In this document: positions 18,535-29,676 of the stretch, one piece after another
How positions within the stretch are numbered: position 1 is the first letter of the stretch
Layout: every line of letters begins with the position of its first letter
Assembly: GCA_902584815.1 (NCBI GenBank)
Contig: CACIBF010000002.1
Span: 42,439-106,438 of the forward strand
DNA length: 64,000 nucleotides
DNA from: an uncultured Pelagibacteraceae bacterium
GTDB lineage: Bacteria > Pseudomonadota > Alphaproteobacteria > Pelagibacterales > AG-422-B15
Direction: 5' to 3'
Notes under the pieces: model-generated
The model's database searches: none
Told to the model about the DNA's origin: nothing
Seen by the model: the letters and a program-made list of their open reading frames with translations, nothing else
Program-made: the position numbers and the translations under genes

Positions 18535-19059
18535 ATGATTTATAGTTTAGGAGAGAAATGTATATCTACTCAAGGCGATGATTTTTGGATAGCTCCAAAT
18601 GCTGCGGTTATTGGAAGTATAATCCTTAAAAAAAATGCAAGTATCTGGTTTAGTGCAACGCTTAGAGGCGATAATGACCCTATAATTGTTGGCGAAAATT
18701 CAAATGTACAAGATGGCAGTGTTTGTCACACTGATGATGGTATGCCATTAACTATTGGGGATGATGTCACAGTAGGACATAAAGTAATCCTTCATAGTTG
18801 TACTGTAGGAAACAACTCTCTGATTGGTATGGGTTCGACAGTTTTAAATAATGCAAAAATTGGAAATAATTGTTTAGTAGGCGCAAATACACTTATAACT
18901 GAGGGAAAAGAATTCCCAGACAATTCAATGATTGTAGGATCTCCAGGAAAAGTAAAAAGAGAACTTGTAGAACAAGAAGTACAAATGATCAAATTAAGTG
19001 CATTGCATTATGTTGAAAATATGAAAAGATTTAAAGCTCAATTAGCTGAAATAATTTGA
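18535..19059 (+). CDS. Gamma-class carbonic anhydrase-like protein
   Basis: Left-handed beta-helix protein of 174 residues built from hexapeptide repeats (for example VIGSIILKKNASIWF and TVGNNSLIGMGSTVLNNA). The three zinc-type ligands of the family are at His65, His82 and His87. Proteins of this YrdA/PaaY group may hydrate CO2 or act as CoA thioesterases; sequence alone does not decide. It starts a plus-strand run with the GMC oxidoreductase 18 bases downstream. Confidence 0.85.
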   Translation: MIYSLGEKCISTQGDDFWIAPNAAVIGSIILKKNASIWFSATLRGDNDPIIVGENSNVQDGSVCHTDDGMPLTIGDDVTVGHKVILHSCTVGNNSLIGMGSTVLNNAKIGNNCLVGANTLITEGKEFPDNSMIVGSPGKVKRELVEQEVQMIKLSALHYVENMKRFKAQLAEII

Positions 19060-19065
19060 TTTAAT

Positions 19066-19070
19066 GAGGA
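19066..19070 (+). promoter_or_regulatory. Ribosome-binding site that fixes a TTG start
   Basis: gagga lies 7 bases before the TTG at 19078. No ATG precedes the flavin-binding motif of the GMC oxidoreductase in this frame, so this site supports initiation at TTG. Confidence 0.6.
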
Positions 19071-19077
19071 ATATATT

Positions 19078-20742
19078 TTGACACTGACATTTGATTATAT
19101 AATTGCTGGAGCTGGTTCTGCTGGGTGCGTCCTAGCTAATAGACTTTCTAAAGATCCAAACAATAAAGTTTTACTAATTGAGGCTGGTGGTACGGATTGG
19201 CACCCATTTGTGAAAATGCCTGCTGGTGTTCTTGAGTTGATGTCTGGTGAAGGTGCGGGTAAATTTTATAATTACGGATACTGGACTGAGGGTCAAAGTA
19301 ATTTAAATAATAGAAAACTTTTTTTCCCAAGAGGAAAAGGAATTGGTGGATCATCTAATATAAATGGAATGCTTTATGTTAGAGGTCATCCGCGAGACTA
19401 TGATATTTGGAGACAGCTTGGAAATGAAGGATGGTCATACGAAGAAGTTTTGCCTTATTTTAAAAAATCTGAGCGAAACGAAAATGGTAGCTCAGAATTT
19501 CATGGATCAAATGGTGAATTAGGTGTTCAAAATCCTGTTTTTGATAATAATCCTTTACACAAATGTTTCTTAGAAGCAGGAGTACAGGCTGGTTACAAAT
19601 ATAAAGAAGATTTGAATGGAATAGATCATGAAGGATTTGGCCCTTGTCAGCAAACAATATGGAAGGGAAGAAGAGCTAGCACTGCGCATTCGTTCATAAG
19701 CCCAATCAAGAGTAGAAAAAATCTTACTATTTTTACGAATTCTATTACCAACAGGCTTTTATTCGATGGAAATAAATGCATTGGTTTAGAATATTTAAAA
19801 GGTAAAAATATAAATAAAGTTTTTGCAGACAAAGAGGTTATTGTTTGTGGTGGCGCAATTAATTCACCACAGATATTACAATTATCTGGAATTGGAAAAG
19901 CTGATTATATAAAAAAATGGGGCCTAAAAGTTGTAGCTGACTTACCAGGAGTTGGAAAAAATCTTCAAGATCACTTGGATATATTATCGCATTATGAATG
20001 TACACAACCGGTAACTGAAGCAAAATATACTGCAGGTGGCTTAGCAATATTTAGAATGGCATCTATTCTGGGACAATGGTTAGTGACAAGAAAAGGACCA
20101 GGTGTTGACATTGGACTTTCAGGTTTATCATTCTTAAAGACAGATGATAGTTTAGACGTACCAGACATCCAAATGCATTTTGTTGGCTCTTTATTGAAAG
20201 ATCATGGCAAGACAAGACCTGACTCTCATGCTTTTAGTAATCACGTATGTATGTTACGTCCTGAAAGTAGAGGCTATATTGCATTAAAGTCGCTAGATCC
20301 AAAAGTCCAGCCAATTATTCAGCCTAATTATTTTGCAACTCAAAAAGATAGAGATACTATGATCAAGGGTGTCAAAATGTCGAGGGAAATTATTAATCAA
20401 AAGGCTTTTGATGAATATCGTGGGAAAGAAATTAATCCAGGTGATCATGTACAGACTGACCAAGAAATTGAAGAGTTCATAAAAGGGCACGCAGAAACAA
20501 TTTATCATCCTGTTGGAACATGTAAGATGGGTAGTGACGAATTTGCTGTTGTCGATGATCGACTTAAAGTCAGAGGTGTTGAAAACTTGAGAGTTGTTGA
20601 TGCAAGTGTAATGCCTACTCTGATAGGTGGCAACACTAACGCACCTACGATTATGATTGCTGAAAAAGCAGCTGATTATATCTTGGGTAACGAGGCTTTA
20701 GCTCCTCAAAATGTAAGCTTAGATAATAAATCAGCTGCATAG
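19078..20742 (+). CDS. GMC-family FAD oxidoreductase (alcohol/choline dehydrogenase-like)
   Basis: Flavoprotein oxidising an alcohol to an aldehyde or further. The FAD motif DYIIAGAGSAGCVLANRLS begins at about residue 6, the GMC signature region PRGKGIGGSSNINGM at about 89, a second signature at GGAINSPQILQLSGIG, and the C-terminal active-site segment with HPVGTCKMG. Its 554 residues match the BetA/AlkJ group. Start codon is TTG. It is followed 2 bases later by an Ntn-hydrolase acylase, implying a shared operon. The substrate is unknown; no betaine aldehyde dehydrogenase is adjacent, so a choline role is not supported. Confidence 0.87.
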   Translation: MTLTFDYIIAGAGSAGCVLANRLSKDPNNKVLLIEAGGTDWHPFVKMPAGVLELMSGEGAGKFYNYGYWTEGQSNLNNRKLFFPRGKGIGGSSNINGMLYVRGHPRDYDIWRQLGNEGWSYEEVLPYFKKSERNENGSSEFHGSNGELGVQNPVFDNNPLHKCFLEAGVQAGYKYKEDLNGIDHEGFGPCQQTIWKGRRASTAHSFISPIKSRKNLTIFTNSITNRLLFDGNKCIGLEYLKGKNINKVFADKEVIVCGGAINSPQILQLSGIGKADYIKKWGLKVVADLPGVGKNLQDHLDILSHYECTQPVTEAKYTAGGLAIFRMASILGQWLVTRKGPGVDIGLSGLSFLKTDDSLDVPDIQMHFVGSLLKDHGKTRPDSHAFSNHVCMLRPESRGYIALKSLDPKVQPIIQPNYFATQKDRDTMIKGVKMSREIINQKAFDEYRGKEINPGDHVQTDQEIEEFIKGHAETIYHPVGTCKMGSDEFAVVDDRLKVRGVENLRVVDASVMPTLIGGNTNAPTIMIAEKAADYILGNEALAPQNVSLDNKSAA

Positions 20743-20744
20743 CA

Positions 20745-22928
20745 TTGACCCGATTTCTATTTTCATTTTTAGCAATAGCTGTATTTCTGACAATCATTAC
20801 TATTGTTGCCAATTTTCAAAATACAAAAAACTTTTCACCTGAAAAATTCATACAAATCGCTCAATCTTATAATTATGAGATTAAAAGAGATGAATACGGA
20901 GTACCCCATGTAATAGGAAAAACTGATAAGGATGCATCTTTTGGTTTTGGGTATGCTCAAACAGAGGATGACTATGAAAATATTGAGTTTGCAATTAAAA
21001 TGGCTAAGGGCTCCTTGTCAGATTTTGATTTCTCTTTTGAGTCAATCTCAACTCTTTATTCTCTTATTACGGGTAAGGGTGACATCTTATCCAATTTGAG
21101 CTCAATAAAGGGGGTTGAATTAGACTTTCTTATCAAATTTATGAATGTTGAAGAGGTAGTAAGTAATAAAAAAAATATAATTGACCAGAATATTATTACT
21201 TATTTAAAAGGATATGCAGATGGAATTAATTATTGGGCTGCATTAAATCCAAATAAAGTAGATCAGTCTATTTTTCCAGTTTCTGAGAATGACTTACTGG
21301 TTGGAATGGTCTTTAGAATGCCTTTATTTTATGGTCTTGACCACTATATCGAAGAATTAATTGATTTATTATCTGATGAAGAAAAGTTAGAAGTTGCAAC
21401 AAACTCTTTATCTCACCAACCTCTTATTGCATCAGTTAAATCTCATTTTAATCCTTCGGGATCAAATGCTTTTGCAGTTTCAAAAAAACGATCTGCAAAT
21501 AATGAAACTTTATTAGTCATTAATTCGCATCAGCCTCTTACAGGACCCGTAGCTTGGTATGAGGCTCATATCAAAAGCGATGAAGGTTTAAATATAATGG
21601 GAGGAACTTTTCCAGGTTCTCCATTTATCCACGTTGGATTTAATGAATACTTAGGTTGGGGAGCAACTGTAAACCAACCCGATCTTGGGGATATATATGA
21701 ACTGATTATTAATCCAGAAAATGAGAATCAATATTTATTGGATGGCGAATGGGTCGATTTTAGAATAATTAATCAAAATTTCAGAGTTAAGTTGTTTGGA
21801 CCTTTTGCAATAAATTATCCATTAGATATGTACTTCTCAGAGCATGGGCCAGTTTTAAAAGATGGAACGAAAGCCTATGCTCTTAGGTATGTTGGCATGG
21901 AAGATGTCAATCAAGTTACAGAATGGTATCGATTAAATAAGGCAGAAAGCCTTGAAGAGTGGACTGATGCTCTAAGAATGCAGGAAATAGCAAGTTTAAA
22001 CTTAATATACGCCGATAAAGAAGATAATATTTTTTTTGTTCATAATGTAAAATCGCCAATTAGAGATAATAACTTTGACTGGAGTAAAATACTTCCTGGT
22101 GATCGAAGTGATTTAATTTGGAAAGACTTTCACTCTTTTGATGACATTCCACAAATAAAAAATCCTAACTCAGGATATTTGTTTAGCGCAAATCAAAATC
22201 CATTTTTTGTAACTGATGAAAAAGATAATTTAAATCCTGATGATTTCTCAGATACATTTGGCTTTCAAACTAGAACAACAAATCGTGCATACAGATCTTA
22301 TGAATTACTCAACCGTGATACTGATATTACGTATGAAGAAATAAGCTTGATAAAACACGACAATAAATTTTCATATAACTCAAGACAGTATGCATTTATG
22401 GAAAAAATTTTTAATACTGATTTCTCTGAGAATAAAAAGCTTCAGGAGGCTCAAAAATTTTTAAAAGAATGGGATTTAGGAACTGATTTCGAAAATGAGT
22501 ACGCAGCATTTGGAGTTTGTATTTTATCTCCAGAATGGTTAGCTGAAATAAAAAGAGAACCTCAGCCGAATCCGTTAGAGATATTTAGTGATTGTGTCGA
22601 CGAAATGTATAAAAACTTTGGTTCATTGAGTGTTCCTTGGAAGAATGTCAACTTCCTTGATCGAGGTAATAGGATGATTCCAATACAGGGCGGTCCAGAT
22701 GTTTTAAGGGCTGTATATGCGCCAAGATCTGATGATGGAATTCTAAAAGCTGTAGCAGGTGATGGATTGTATATATATGTGGTCTGGGACAAAGATAAAG
22801 ATCAAATTTCAGAAAGTATACATCAATATGGAAGTGCAACGATAGATAGAAATTCGAAACATTATGATGATCAAATGCAATTATATGCCGATGAAAAACT
22901 TAAAGACACTTTTTTTGATCATTATTAA
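20745..22928 (+). CDS. Penicillin acylase family amidase (Ntn hydrolase)
   Basis: Secreted or periplasmic amidase made as a precursor and self-cleaved. An N-terminal signal/anchor (about residues 3-23) is followed by the alpha region with DEYGVPHVIG, a spacer, and the Gly239-Ser240 processing site in PSGSNAFAV, where Ser240 would become the N-terminal nucleophile of the beta chain. The beta chain contains NSHQPL and GGTFPGSPFIHVG as expected. At 727 residues it is in the family range, which includes penicillin G acylases and homoserine lactone acylases. Start is TTG. It sits directly after the GMC gene and 64 bases before an acyl-CoA ligase. Confidence 0.88.
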   Translation: MTRFLFSFLAIAVFLTIITIVANFQNTKNFSPEKFIQIAQSYNYEIKRDEYGVPHVIGKTDKDASFGFGYAQTEDDYENIEFAIKMAKGSLSDFDFSFESISTLYSLITGKGDILSNLSSIKGVELDFLIKFMNVEEVVSNKKNIIDQNIITYLKGYADGINYWAALNPNKVDQSIFPVSENDLLVGMVFRMPLFYGLDHYIEELIDLLSDEEKLEVATNSLSHQPLIASVKSHFNPSGSNAFAVSKKRSANNETLLVINSHQPLTGPVAWYEAHIKSDEGLNIMGGTFPGSPFIHVGFNEYLGWGATVNQPDLGDIYELIINPENENQYLLDGEWVDFRIINQNFRVKLFGPFAINYPLDMYFSEHGPVLKDGTKAYALRYVGMEDVNQVTEWYRLNKAESLEEWTDALRMQEIASLNLIYADKEDNIFFVHNVKSPIRDNNFDWSKILPGDRSDLIWKDFHSFDDIPQIKNPNSGYLFSANQNPFFVTDEKDNLNPDDFSDTFGFQTRTTNRAYRSYELLNRDTDITYEEISLIKHDNKFSYNSRQYAFMEKIFNTDFSENKKLQEAQKFLKEWDLGTDFENEYAAFGVCILSPEWLAEIKREPQPNPLEIFSDCVDEMYKNFGSLSVPWKNVNFLDRGNRMIPIQGGPDVLRAVYAPRSDDGILKAVAGDGLYIYVVWDKDKDQISESIHQYGSATIDRNSKHYDDQMQLYADEKLKDTFFDHY

Positions 22929-22992
22929 ATTTTATTCAAAAGTTAAAATCTAGTTGAAAGTAATAATTTGAAAGGATAAAATTTTATTTATT

Positions 22993-24558
22993 ATGTTACT
23001 TCATCAAAATTTAGAAAAATATGCTGAAACAACTCCTGATCAATTATTTTCAGAGTTTAAAGGTAGCAAAAGAACTTATAAGGAAGCAAATATTACTGCA
23101 AACCAGATAGCAAATAGCTTTATTAAGGAGGGCCTTAAAAAAGGTGATCGCTTTACATTTCTTGCAAAAAACTGTGATGAAATGGCAATAATGTATCACG
23201 CGGCTTCAAAAGTGGGCGTAGTTCCAGTTCCACTGAATTATCGTTTAGCAAATCAAGAGTGGGAGTACATCATCAATGACTCGCAATCAAAATTAATTAT
23301 GGTTCGCGGTGATGAATTTATTTCTAGAGTAGATAGTTTTAAAAATAAACTTCATTATGTCAAAAAATATATCTTAATTAGTGGCAGTAACAAATTATCT
23401 GATTGGACAGATTTAAATGATTGGACTGAAGGTGCGGGAATTGAAAATCTTAATCAGGATATTGCAGAAGATGATGATGTCTATCAAATGTATACTAGTG
23501 GTACCACTGGACTACCTAAAGGAGCAATAATTCTTCAAAGAAATGTAGCCGCAAATACTGAACAATATTTTGATCGATTAGTACTTCCAATTCCTCCTCG
23601 AACACTTCTAGTTGCTCCCATGTATCATGCGGCAGCAATGATTAATTTTTGTGGATGTATAGCAGTTGGTGGAACTGTTGTTATACACGAAGATTTTATT
23701 CCATCAGATGTAGTTCAAACTTTGTCCAAAGAGAAAATTTCTCATACTGTTCTTGTCCCCGCTATGATTCAAGCATGTCTTATGACGGTTCCAAATGTTG
23801 ATGACTATATGTTTAATGAATTAGATCAAATTCACTACGGCGCATCTCCAATTGCTCCTGAGACACTAAAAAGAGCTATGGATGTTTTTGGATGTAAGTT
23901 TGGCCAAGGTTTTGGAATGACAGAGACAGTTGCTGTTATATGTATTCTAAGCACCGATGATCATGAACGAGCACTTAGAGAAAAGCCTGAACTCTTAAAG
24001 TCTTGTGGAAAACCAGTCAAAGGTGCAACTGTTGAAATAAGAGATGAAGACGGCAATGAACTACCGAGAGGAGAGATAGGTCAAATTTGTGCTAAAGGCC
24101 CTCAAATTATGAAAGGCTATTGGAATAAGGAAGAGGAGACAAAAAAATCTCTGGTAGATGGATGGATGCATACAGGCGATGCAGGTCGAATGGATGATGA
24201 GGGATATGTTTACATCCAAGACCGTATCAAAGATATGATTGTTTCTGGAGGTGAAAATATTTATTCAACTGAAGTTGAAGCAGTTTTATTTTCTCACCCC
24301 GAAGTCGTTGATGCTGCTGTTATTGGGGTCCCTGATGATAAGCTTGGAGAAGTTGTCAAGGCTTGCGTAGTTATAAAAGAAGGATCATCTCTCATAGATA
24401 TTGAGCTTATAGATTTTTGTAAGGAAAAAATTGCGAGCTACAAAAAACCTAGATCAGTTGATTTCATCTCAGAAGTGCCTCGAAATGCAAGTGGTAAAGT
24501 ACTTAAAAAAACTCTGCGAGAACCTTATTGGAAGGGTAGAGATAGACAAGTAAGTTAG
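22993..24558 (+). CDS. AMP-dependent acyl-CoA synthetase
   Basis: Activates a carboxylic acid through an acyl-adenylate to its CoA thioester. Motifs are complete: MYTSGTTGLPKGAII (ATP loop), GFGMTE, YVYIQDRIKDMIVSGGENIY (adenylation hinge) and NASGKVLKK with the catalytic Lys. Length 521 residues. The substrate (medium- or long-chain fatty acid or aryl acid) is not predictable from these motifs. It lies 64 bases downstream of the acylase and could use the acid that enzyme releases. It converges on tldD with a four-base overlap. Confidence 0.9.
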   Translation: MLLHQNLEKYAETTPDQLFSEFKGSKRTYKEANITANQIANSFIKEGLKKGDRFTFLAKNCDEMAIMYHAASKVGVVPVPLNYRLANQEWEYIINDSQSKLIMVRGDEFISRVDSFKNKLHYVKKYILISGSNKLSDWTDLNDWTEGAGIENLNQDIAEDDDVYQMYTSGTTGLPKGAIILQRNVAANTEQYFDRLVLPIPPRTLLVAPMYHAAAMINFCGCIAVGGTVVIHEDFIPSDVVQTLSKEKISHTVLVPAMIQACLMTVPNVDDYMFNELDQIHYGASPIAPETLKRAMDVFGCKFGQGFGMTETVAVICILSTDDHERALREKPELLKSCGKPVKGATVEIRDEDGNELPRGEIGQICAKGPQIMKGYWNKEEETKKSLVDGWMHTGDAGRMDDEGYVYIQDRIKDMIVSGGENIYSTEVEAVLFSHPEVVDAAVIGVPDDKLGEVVKACVVIKEGSSLIDIELIDFCKEKIASYKKPRSVDFISEVPRNASGKVLKKTLREPYWKGRDRQVS

Positions 24559-26000
24559 CTAGTTGCAGTTCCACCCACGGTTAAATTGTTAATAAGCATT
24601 GTAGGTTGACCAACGCCCACAGGCACACTTTGACCATCCTTGCCGCATGTTCCAATACCAGTATCCATTTTAGAATCGTTTCCAACCATCTTTACTCTTT
24701 TTAACACATCTGGGCCGTTTCCAATAAGCGTTGCCCCCTTAACTGGTTGATCAACTTTACCATCTATAATTTTATATGCTTCAGTACACGTAAAAACAAA
24801 CTTTCCACTAGTGATATCAACCTGACCACCACCAAAATCAACAGCATAAAGTCCATTCTTAACAGTTTTAATGATTTCCTCAGGCTCAGATTTTCCTGAC
24901 ATCATGTATGTATTTGTCATTCTAGGCATTGGAGTATGAGCATAACTCTCTCTTCTCCCATTTCCTGTTGGCTCGACACCCATGAGTCTTGAATTTAATC
25001 TATCTTGCATGTAGCCGGTAAGAATTCCATTTTCAATTAATGTCGTACAGTTCGTGGGTGTGCCTTCATCATCTATGCTTAGTGAGCCTCTTCTAGAGTC
25101 AATTGTTCCATCATCAACAACTGTAACTGACTCATCTGCGATTTGTTTTCCCATTAAGTCGAAAAAGGCAGATGTTTTTTTTCTATTAAAATCTCCTTCG
25201 AGGCCATGTCCAATTGCTTCATGAAGTAAAACACCAGGATAACCGGGACCAAGCACAACGTCCATCTCTCCCGCTGGTGTAGCAACTGACTCTAAATTTA
25301 CTTCAGCCTGTTGTATAGCTTCGTTAACTTGATTTTGCCAATGATCAGCATTTAAGAATTTTTCATAATCAACTCTTCCACCAGATCCTCGACTACCATT
25401 TTCTAATCTACCATTTTTTTCTAAAACGATAGATACATAAAGTCTGACTAGAGGCCTGATATCTTCAACCATTACGCCGCCTGGTCTATAAATTCTAACC
25501 ACTTCCCAAGATCCATTTAGAGATGCAGAAACTTGCTTAACATTTGGATTTTGTTTTCGTGCGTATTCATCAATTTGTTTTAAAGTATTCACTTTTAAGT
25601 TAAACTGCGTTGAATCGATTGGATTTATATCCTCATATAATTTCTTATTTGTCTTTGAAAAATTATGATTGAATGAATTATTATTTTTTTTTGTAACAAA
25701 GTTTACAGTTTCACTTGCTTTCTTTAGTGCGTCTTCATTAATATCTGATGAGTGAGCATAGCCAGTTGTATCTTCTGCAACAGCTCTCAGGCCAAAACCT
25801 TTTGATACATCGAATGAAGCACTTTTAAGTCTTTGGTCATCAAAAACAAAATTCTCACTTTCTTCAAACTGTAAGTAGAGTTCACCATCGTCTGCATTTG
25901 CTAATGAGTTTGATACAATTTTGTCAACCTTCTCATTATCGAGAGCTGAGTCTTTAAAAAAAAGACTTTCTAAATTTTGACTCTGTGATTTGTTATCCAT
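24555..26000 (-). CDS. tldD: Metalloprotease TldD
   Basis: Zinc peptidase that normally acts with TldE/PmbA on small unfolded peptides, for example microcin precursors and CcdA. The metal motif HEAIGH occupies residues 260-265, within GYPGVLLHEAIGHGLEGD. Length 481 residues, typical. C-terminal GKDGQSVPVGVGQPTMLI matches the family. No tldE is seen in the window, so the partner would be elsewhere. Divergent from ctaC across a 173-base gap. Confidence 0.93.
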   Translation of the reverse strand: MDNKSQSQNLESLFFKDSALDNEKVDKIVSNSLANADDGELYLQFEESENFVFDDQRLKSASFDVSKGFGLRAVAEDTTGYAHSSDINEDALKKASETVNFVTKKNNNSFNHNFSKTNKKLYEDINPIDSTQFNLKVNTLKQIDEYARKQNPNVKQVSASLNGSWEVVRIYRPGGVMVEDIRPLVRLYVSIVLEKNGRLENGSRGSGGRVDYEKFLNADHWQNQVNEAIQQAEVNLESVATPAGEMDVVLGPGYPGVLLHEAIGHGLEGDFNRKKTSAFFDLMGKQIADESVTVVDDGTIDSRRGSLSIDDEGTPTNCTTLIENGILTGYMQDRLNSRLMGVEPTGNGRRESYAHTPMPRMTNTYMMSGKSEPEEIIKTVKNGLYAVDFGGGQVDITSGKFVFTCTEAYKIIDGKVDQPVKGATLIGNGPDVLKRVKMVGNDSKMDTGIGTCGKDGQSVPVGVGQPTMLINNLTVGGTATS

Positions 26001-26065
26001 TGCTCAATAGTTGATTATATGTATCTATAAATAATACTAAAAAAGTTAAAAAACTAGGAAAAATT

Positions 26066-26080
26066 GCGTCAAACTGTCGC
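26066..26080. promoter_or_regulatory. Interrupted palindrome upstream of ctaC (RegA/ActR/RegR-like)
   Basis: The 15 bases gcgtcaaactgtcgc form the pattern GCGNC-N5-GNCGC, resembling the box I recall for RegA/ActR/RegR redox response regulators in alphaproteobacteria. The element lies 93 bases before the ctaC ATG in an otherwise very AT-rich gap. A related element occurs upstream of petA. Confidence 0.4.
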
Positions 26081-26173
26081 TAAAAAAAGGATTATTTTCC
26101 TCTCTTAATCAAGATATATATTTATATTGTTATTTATCAATTTAGTTATATTTAAGTTAAATAATAGTTATTT

Positions 26174-27001
26174 ATGAAGCATTTATCATTAATTTTTGTT
26201 GCCCTAATTTCATTTTTATCGAATGCCGGCTCAACTGAAACATTACCTAAGGACTGGCAGTTAGGTTTTTCTGAACCAGCAACTGAGTTAATGTCAGATG
26301 TGATTGCATTTCATAGTTATATTTTAATGCCAATAATCACTGGTATATCGATACTGGTTTTGGCTTTACTTCTCTATATTGCTTACAGATATAACAGCAA
26401 TAGAAATCAAATAGCTTCGACTACAACACATAATACCTTAATTGAAGTTTTGTGGACTGTGATACCGGTAATACTTTTAATAATTATCGCTATCCCATCG
26501 TTCAGAATACTTTACACAGCTGAAACGATTCCAAAAGCTGATTTAACTATTAAGGCAATTGGTAATCAATGGTACTGGAGTTATGAATATCCAGATTACG
26601 ACGACTTTTCTTTTGATGCAAATATGCTTCAAGATGACGAATTATCCGATCCAAGTTTGAGATTGTTAGAAACAGACACACAAATTGTCGTTCCAGTAAA
26701 TAAAGTTGTAAAATTATTGATTACATCAAATGATGTATTGCATGCATGGACTATTCCTGCTTTCGCAGTAAAAAAAGATGCGGTTCCCGGAAGACTTAAT
26801 GAAACATGGTTTAAGGCTGAAAAGACTGGAACATACTATGGACAGTGTTCTGAGCTCTGCGGTCCAAAACATGCTTTTATGCCAATAAATGTAAAAGTCG
26901 TATCACAAGATGAATTTGATAATTGGCTAAGCTTTGCTAAAGAAGAATACGCATCAAGTAAAACAAACTTTAATCAAACTTTTAAGGTTGCAAAAAATTA
27001 G
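26174..27001 (+). CDS. ctaC: Cytochrome c oxidase subunit II
   Basis: Binds CuA and accepts electrons from cytochrome c. A signal peptide (residues 1-19), two membrane spans (about 43-68 and 88-108), and a periplasmic cupredoxin domain with HAWTIPAF and YGQCSELCGPKHAFMPI supply the CuA ligands. GNQWYWSYEYP is the conserved aromatic patch. Its 275 residues are normal. First gene of the oxidase operon; a strong ribosome-binding site for ctaD lies 16 bases further on. Confidence 0.96.
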   Translation: MKHLSLIFVALISFLSNAGSTETLPKDWQLGFSEPATELMSDVIAFHSYILMPIITGISILVLALLLYIAYRYNSNRNQIASTTTHNTLIEVLWTVIPVILLIIIAIPSFRILYTAETIPKADLTIKAIGNQWYWSYEYPDYDDFSFDANMLQDDELSDPSLRLLETDTQIVVPVNKVVKLLITSNDVLHAWTIPAFAVKKDAVPGRLNETWFKAEKTGTYYGQCSELCGPKHAFMPINVKVVSQDEFDNWLSFAKEEYASSKTNFNQTFKVAKN

Positions 27002-27007
27002 TAATAA

Positions 27008-28627
<1,620 letters not shown>

Positions 28628-28638
28628 AAGGAATACTT

Positions 28639-29559
28639 GTGTCTAATATAACAAACACATTAATGAGCGAAGATGTTCATTCAAAGTTTAATATAGTAAG
28701 TATATCTAAAAACTTCTTCTCTCTCCTTAAGCCTCGAGTGATGTCTCTCTCAATATTTACGTCTCTAGTTGGAATAATGATCGCTCCAGGATTTATTTTT
28801 AATCTTGAAGTACTAATGATCTTATTTGCTATTTCTCTTGGTTCTGGTGCTTCAGGAGCACTTAACATGTGGTATGAAAGAGATCTCGATAAGTTAATGG
28901 AAAGAACAAAAGATAGGGTGTTACCATTAGGAAAAATCAAAGCAAATCACGCACTTATTTTTGGTTTGTTTTTATCAATTTTATCGGTTGGAATATTATA
29001 TTTTTTTTCTAATATCTTAGCTGCTTCTATACTAGCTTTAACAATATTTTTTTATATTTTTGTTTATACGGTTTGGTTAAAAAAAAGAACTCCTCAAAAC
29101 ATTGTGATTGGTGGTGCAGCTGGAGCTCTTCCACCTATGATTGGTTGGGCAGGTGTTACTGGTTCATTATCGATTGAAATTTTTCTTATTTTTACAATTA
29201 TTTTTGTTTGGACTCCGCCTCATTTTTGGGCATTGGCTTTGTATAAGTCAGATGATTACCGAAAAGCTAACATACCAATGATGCCGCTTGTTGTAGGAAA
29301 TAAAAAAACCGTAAATCTGATTATCGCATACTCTTTAATTCTTATGCCTGTAGTTATGTCTTTATCATTTTATTATTCAATGTTTTATTCAATATCTATT
29401 TTTGCTTTGAGTTCAATATTTGTTTATTTATCTATTACTTTGAAGTGGAGTATTAATAAACCAGGATTTGAAAAAAAAGCCCAAAACTTATTTTTCTTCT
29501 CAATATTTTATTTGTTCAATATTTTCTCAATAATATTAATAGATAATACGATTTGGTAA
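28639..29559 (+). CDS. ctaB: Protoheme IX farnesyltransferase
   Basis: Membrane prenyltransferase converting heme b to heme o, the precursor of heme a. The Asp-rich motif NMWYERDLDKLMERTKDR and the second motif YKSDDYRKANIPMMPLVVG identify the UbiA/CtaB superfamily. Around eight spans in 306 residues. Start codon is GTG, with aaagga upstream. It lies within the oxidase operon, as in many alphaproteobacteria. Confidence 0.95.
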   Translation: MSNITNTLMSEDVHSKFNIVSISKNFFSLLKPRVMSLSIFTSLVGIMIAPGFIFNLEVLMILFAISLGSGASGALNMWYERDLDKLMERTKDRVLPLGKIKANHALIFGLFLSILSVGILYFFSNILAASILALTIFFYIFVYTVWLKKRTPQNIVIGGAAGALPPMIGWAGVTGSLSIEIFLIFTIIFVWTPPHFWALALYKSDDYRKANIPMMPLVVGNKKTVNLIIAYSLILMPVVMSLSFYYSMFYSISIFALSSIFVYLSITLKWSINKPGFEKKAQNLFFFSIFYLFNIFSIILIDNTIW

Positions 29560-29561
29560 AT

Positions 29562-29672
29562 ATGCAGAACAAAAAAATAAAAAGAAAAAATATAATTACA
29601 GCACTTATTCTCGCGGGCTTTGTGCTAGCATTCTTTTTTTATACTATGTATAGATTGTCGTTAATAGGTTAA
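29562..29672 (+). CDS. CoxF-like small membrane protein of the oxidase operon
   Basis: A 36-residue reading frame from ATG at 29562 to TAA at 29672: a basic N-terminus (MQNKKIKRKN) followed by one hydrophobic span (about 11-29) and a short tail. It sits 2 bases after ctaB and 4 bases before ctaG. Alphaproteobacterial cta operons commonly have a tiny one-span protein at exactly this place (CoxF-type), so position, size and topology support a real gene. A direct role in oxidase assembly is inferred. Confidence 0.78.
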   Translation: MQNKKIKRKNIITALILAGFVLAFFFYTMYRLSLIG

Positions 29673-29676
29673 TTGT

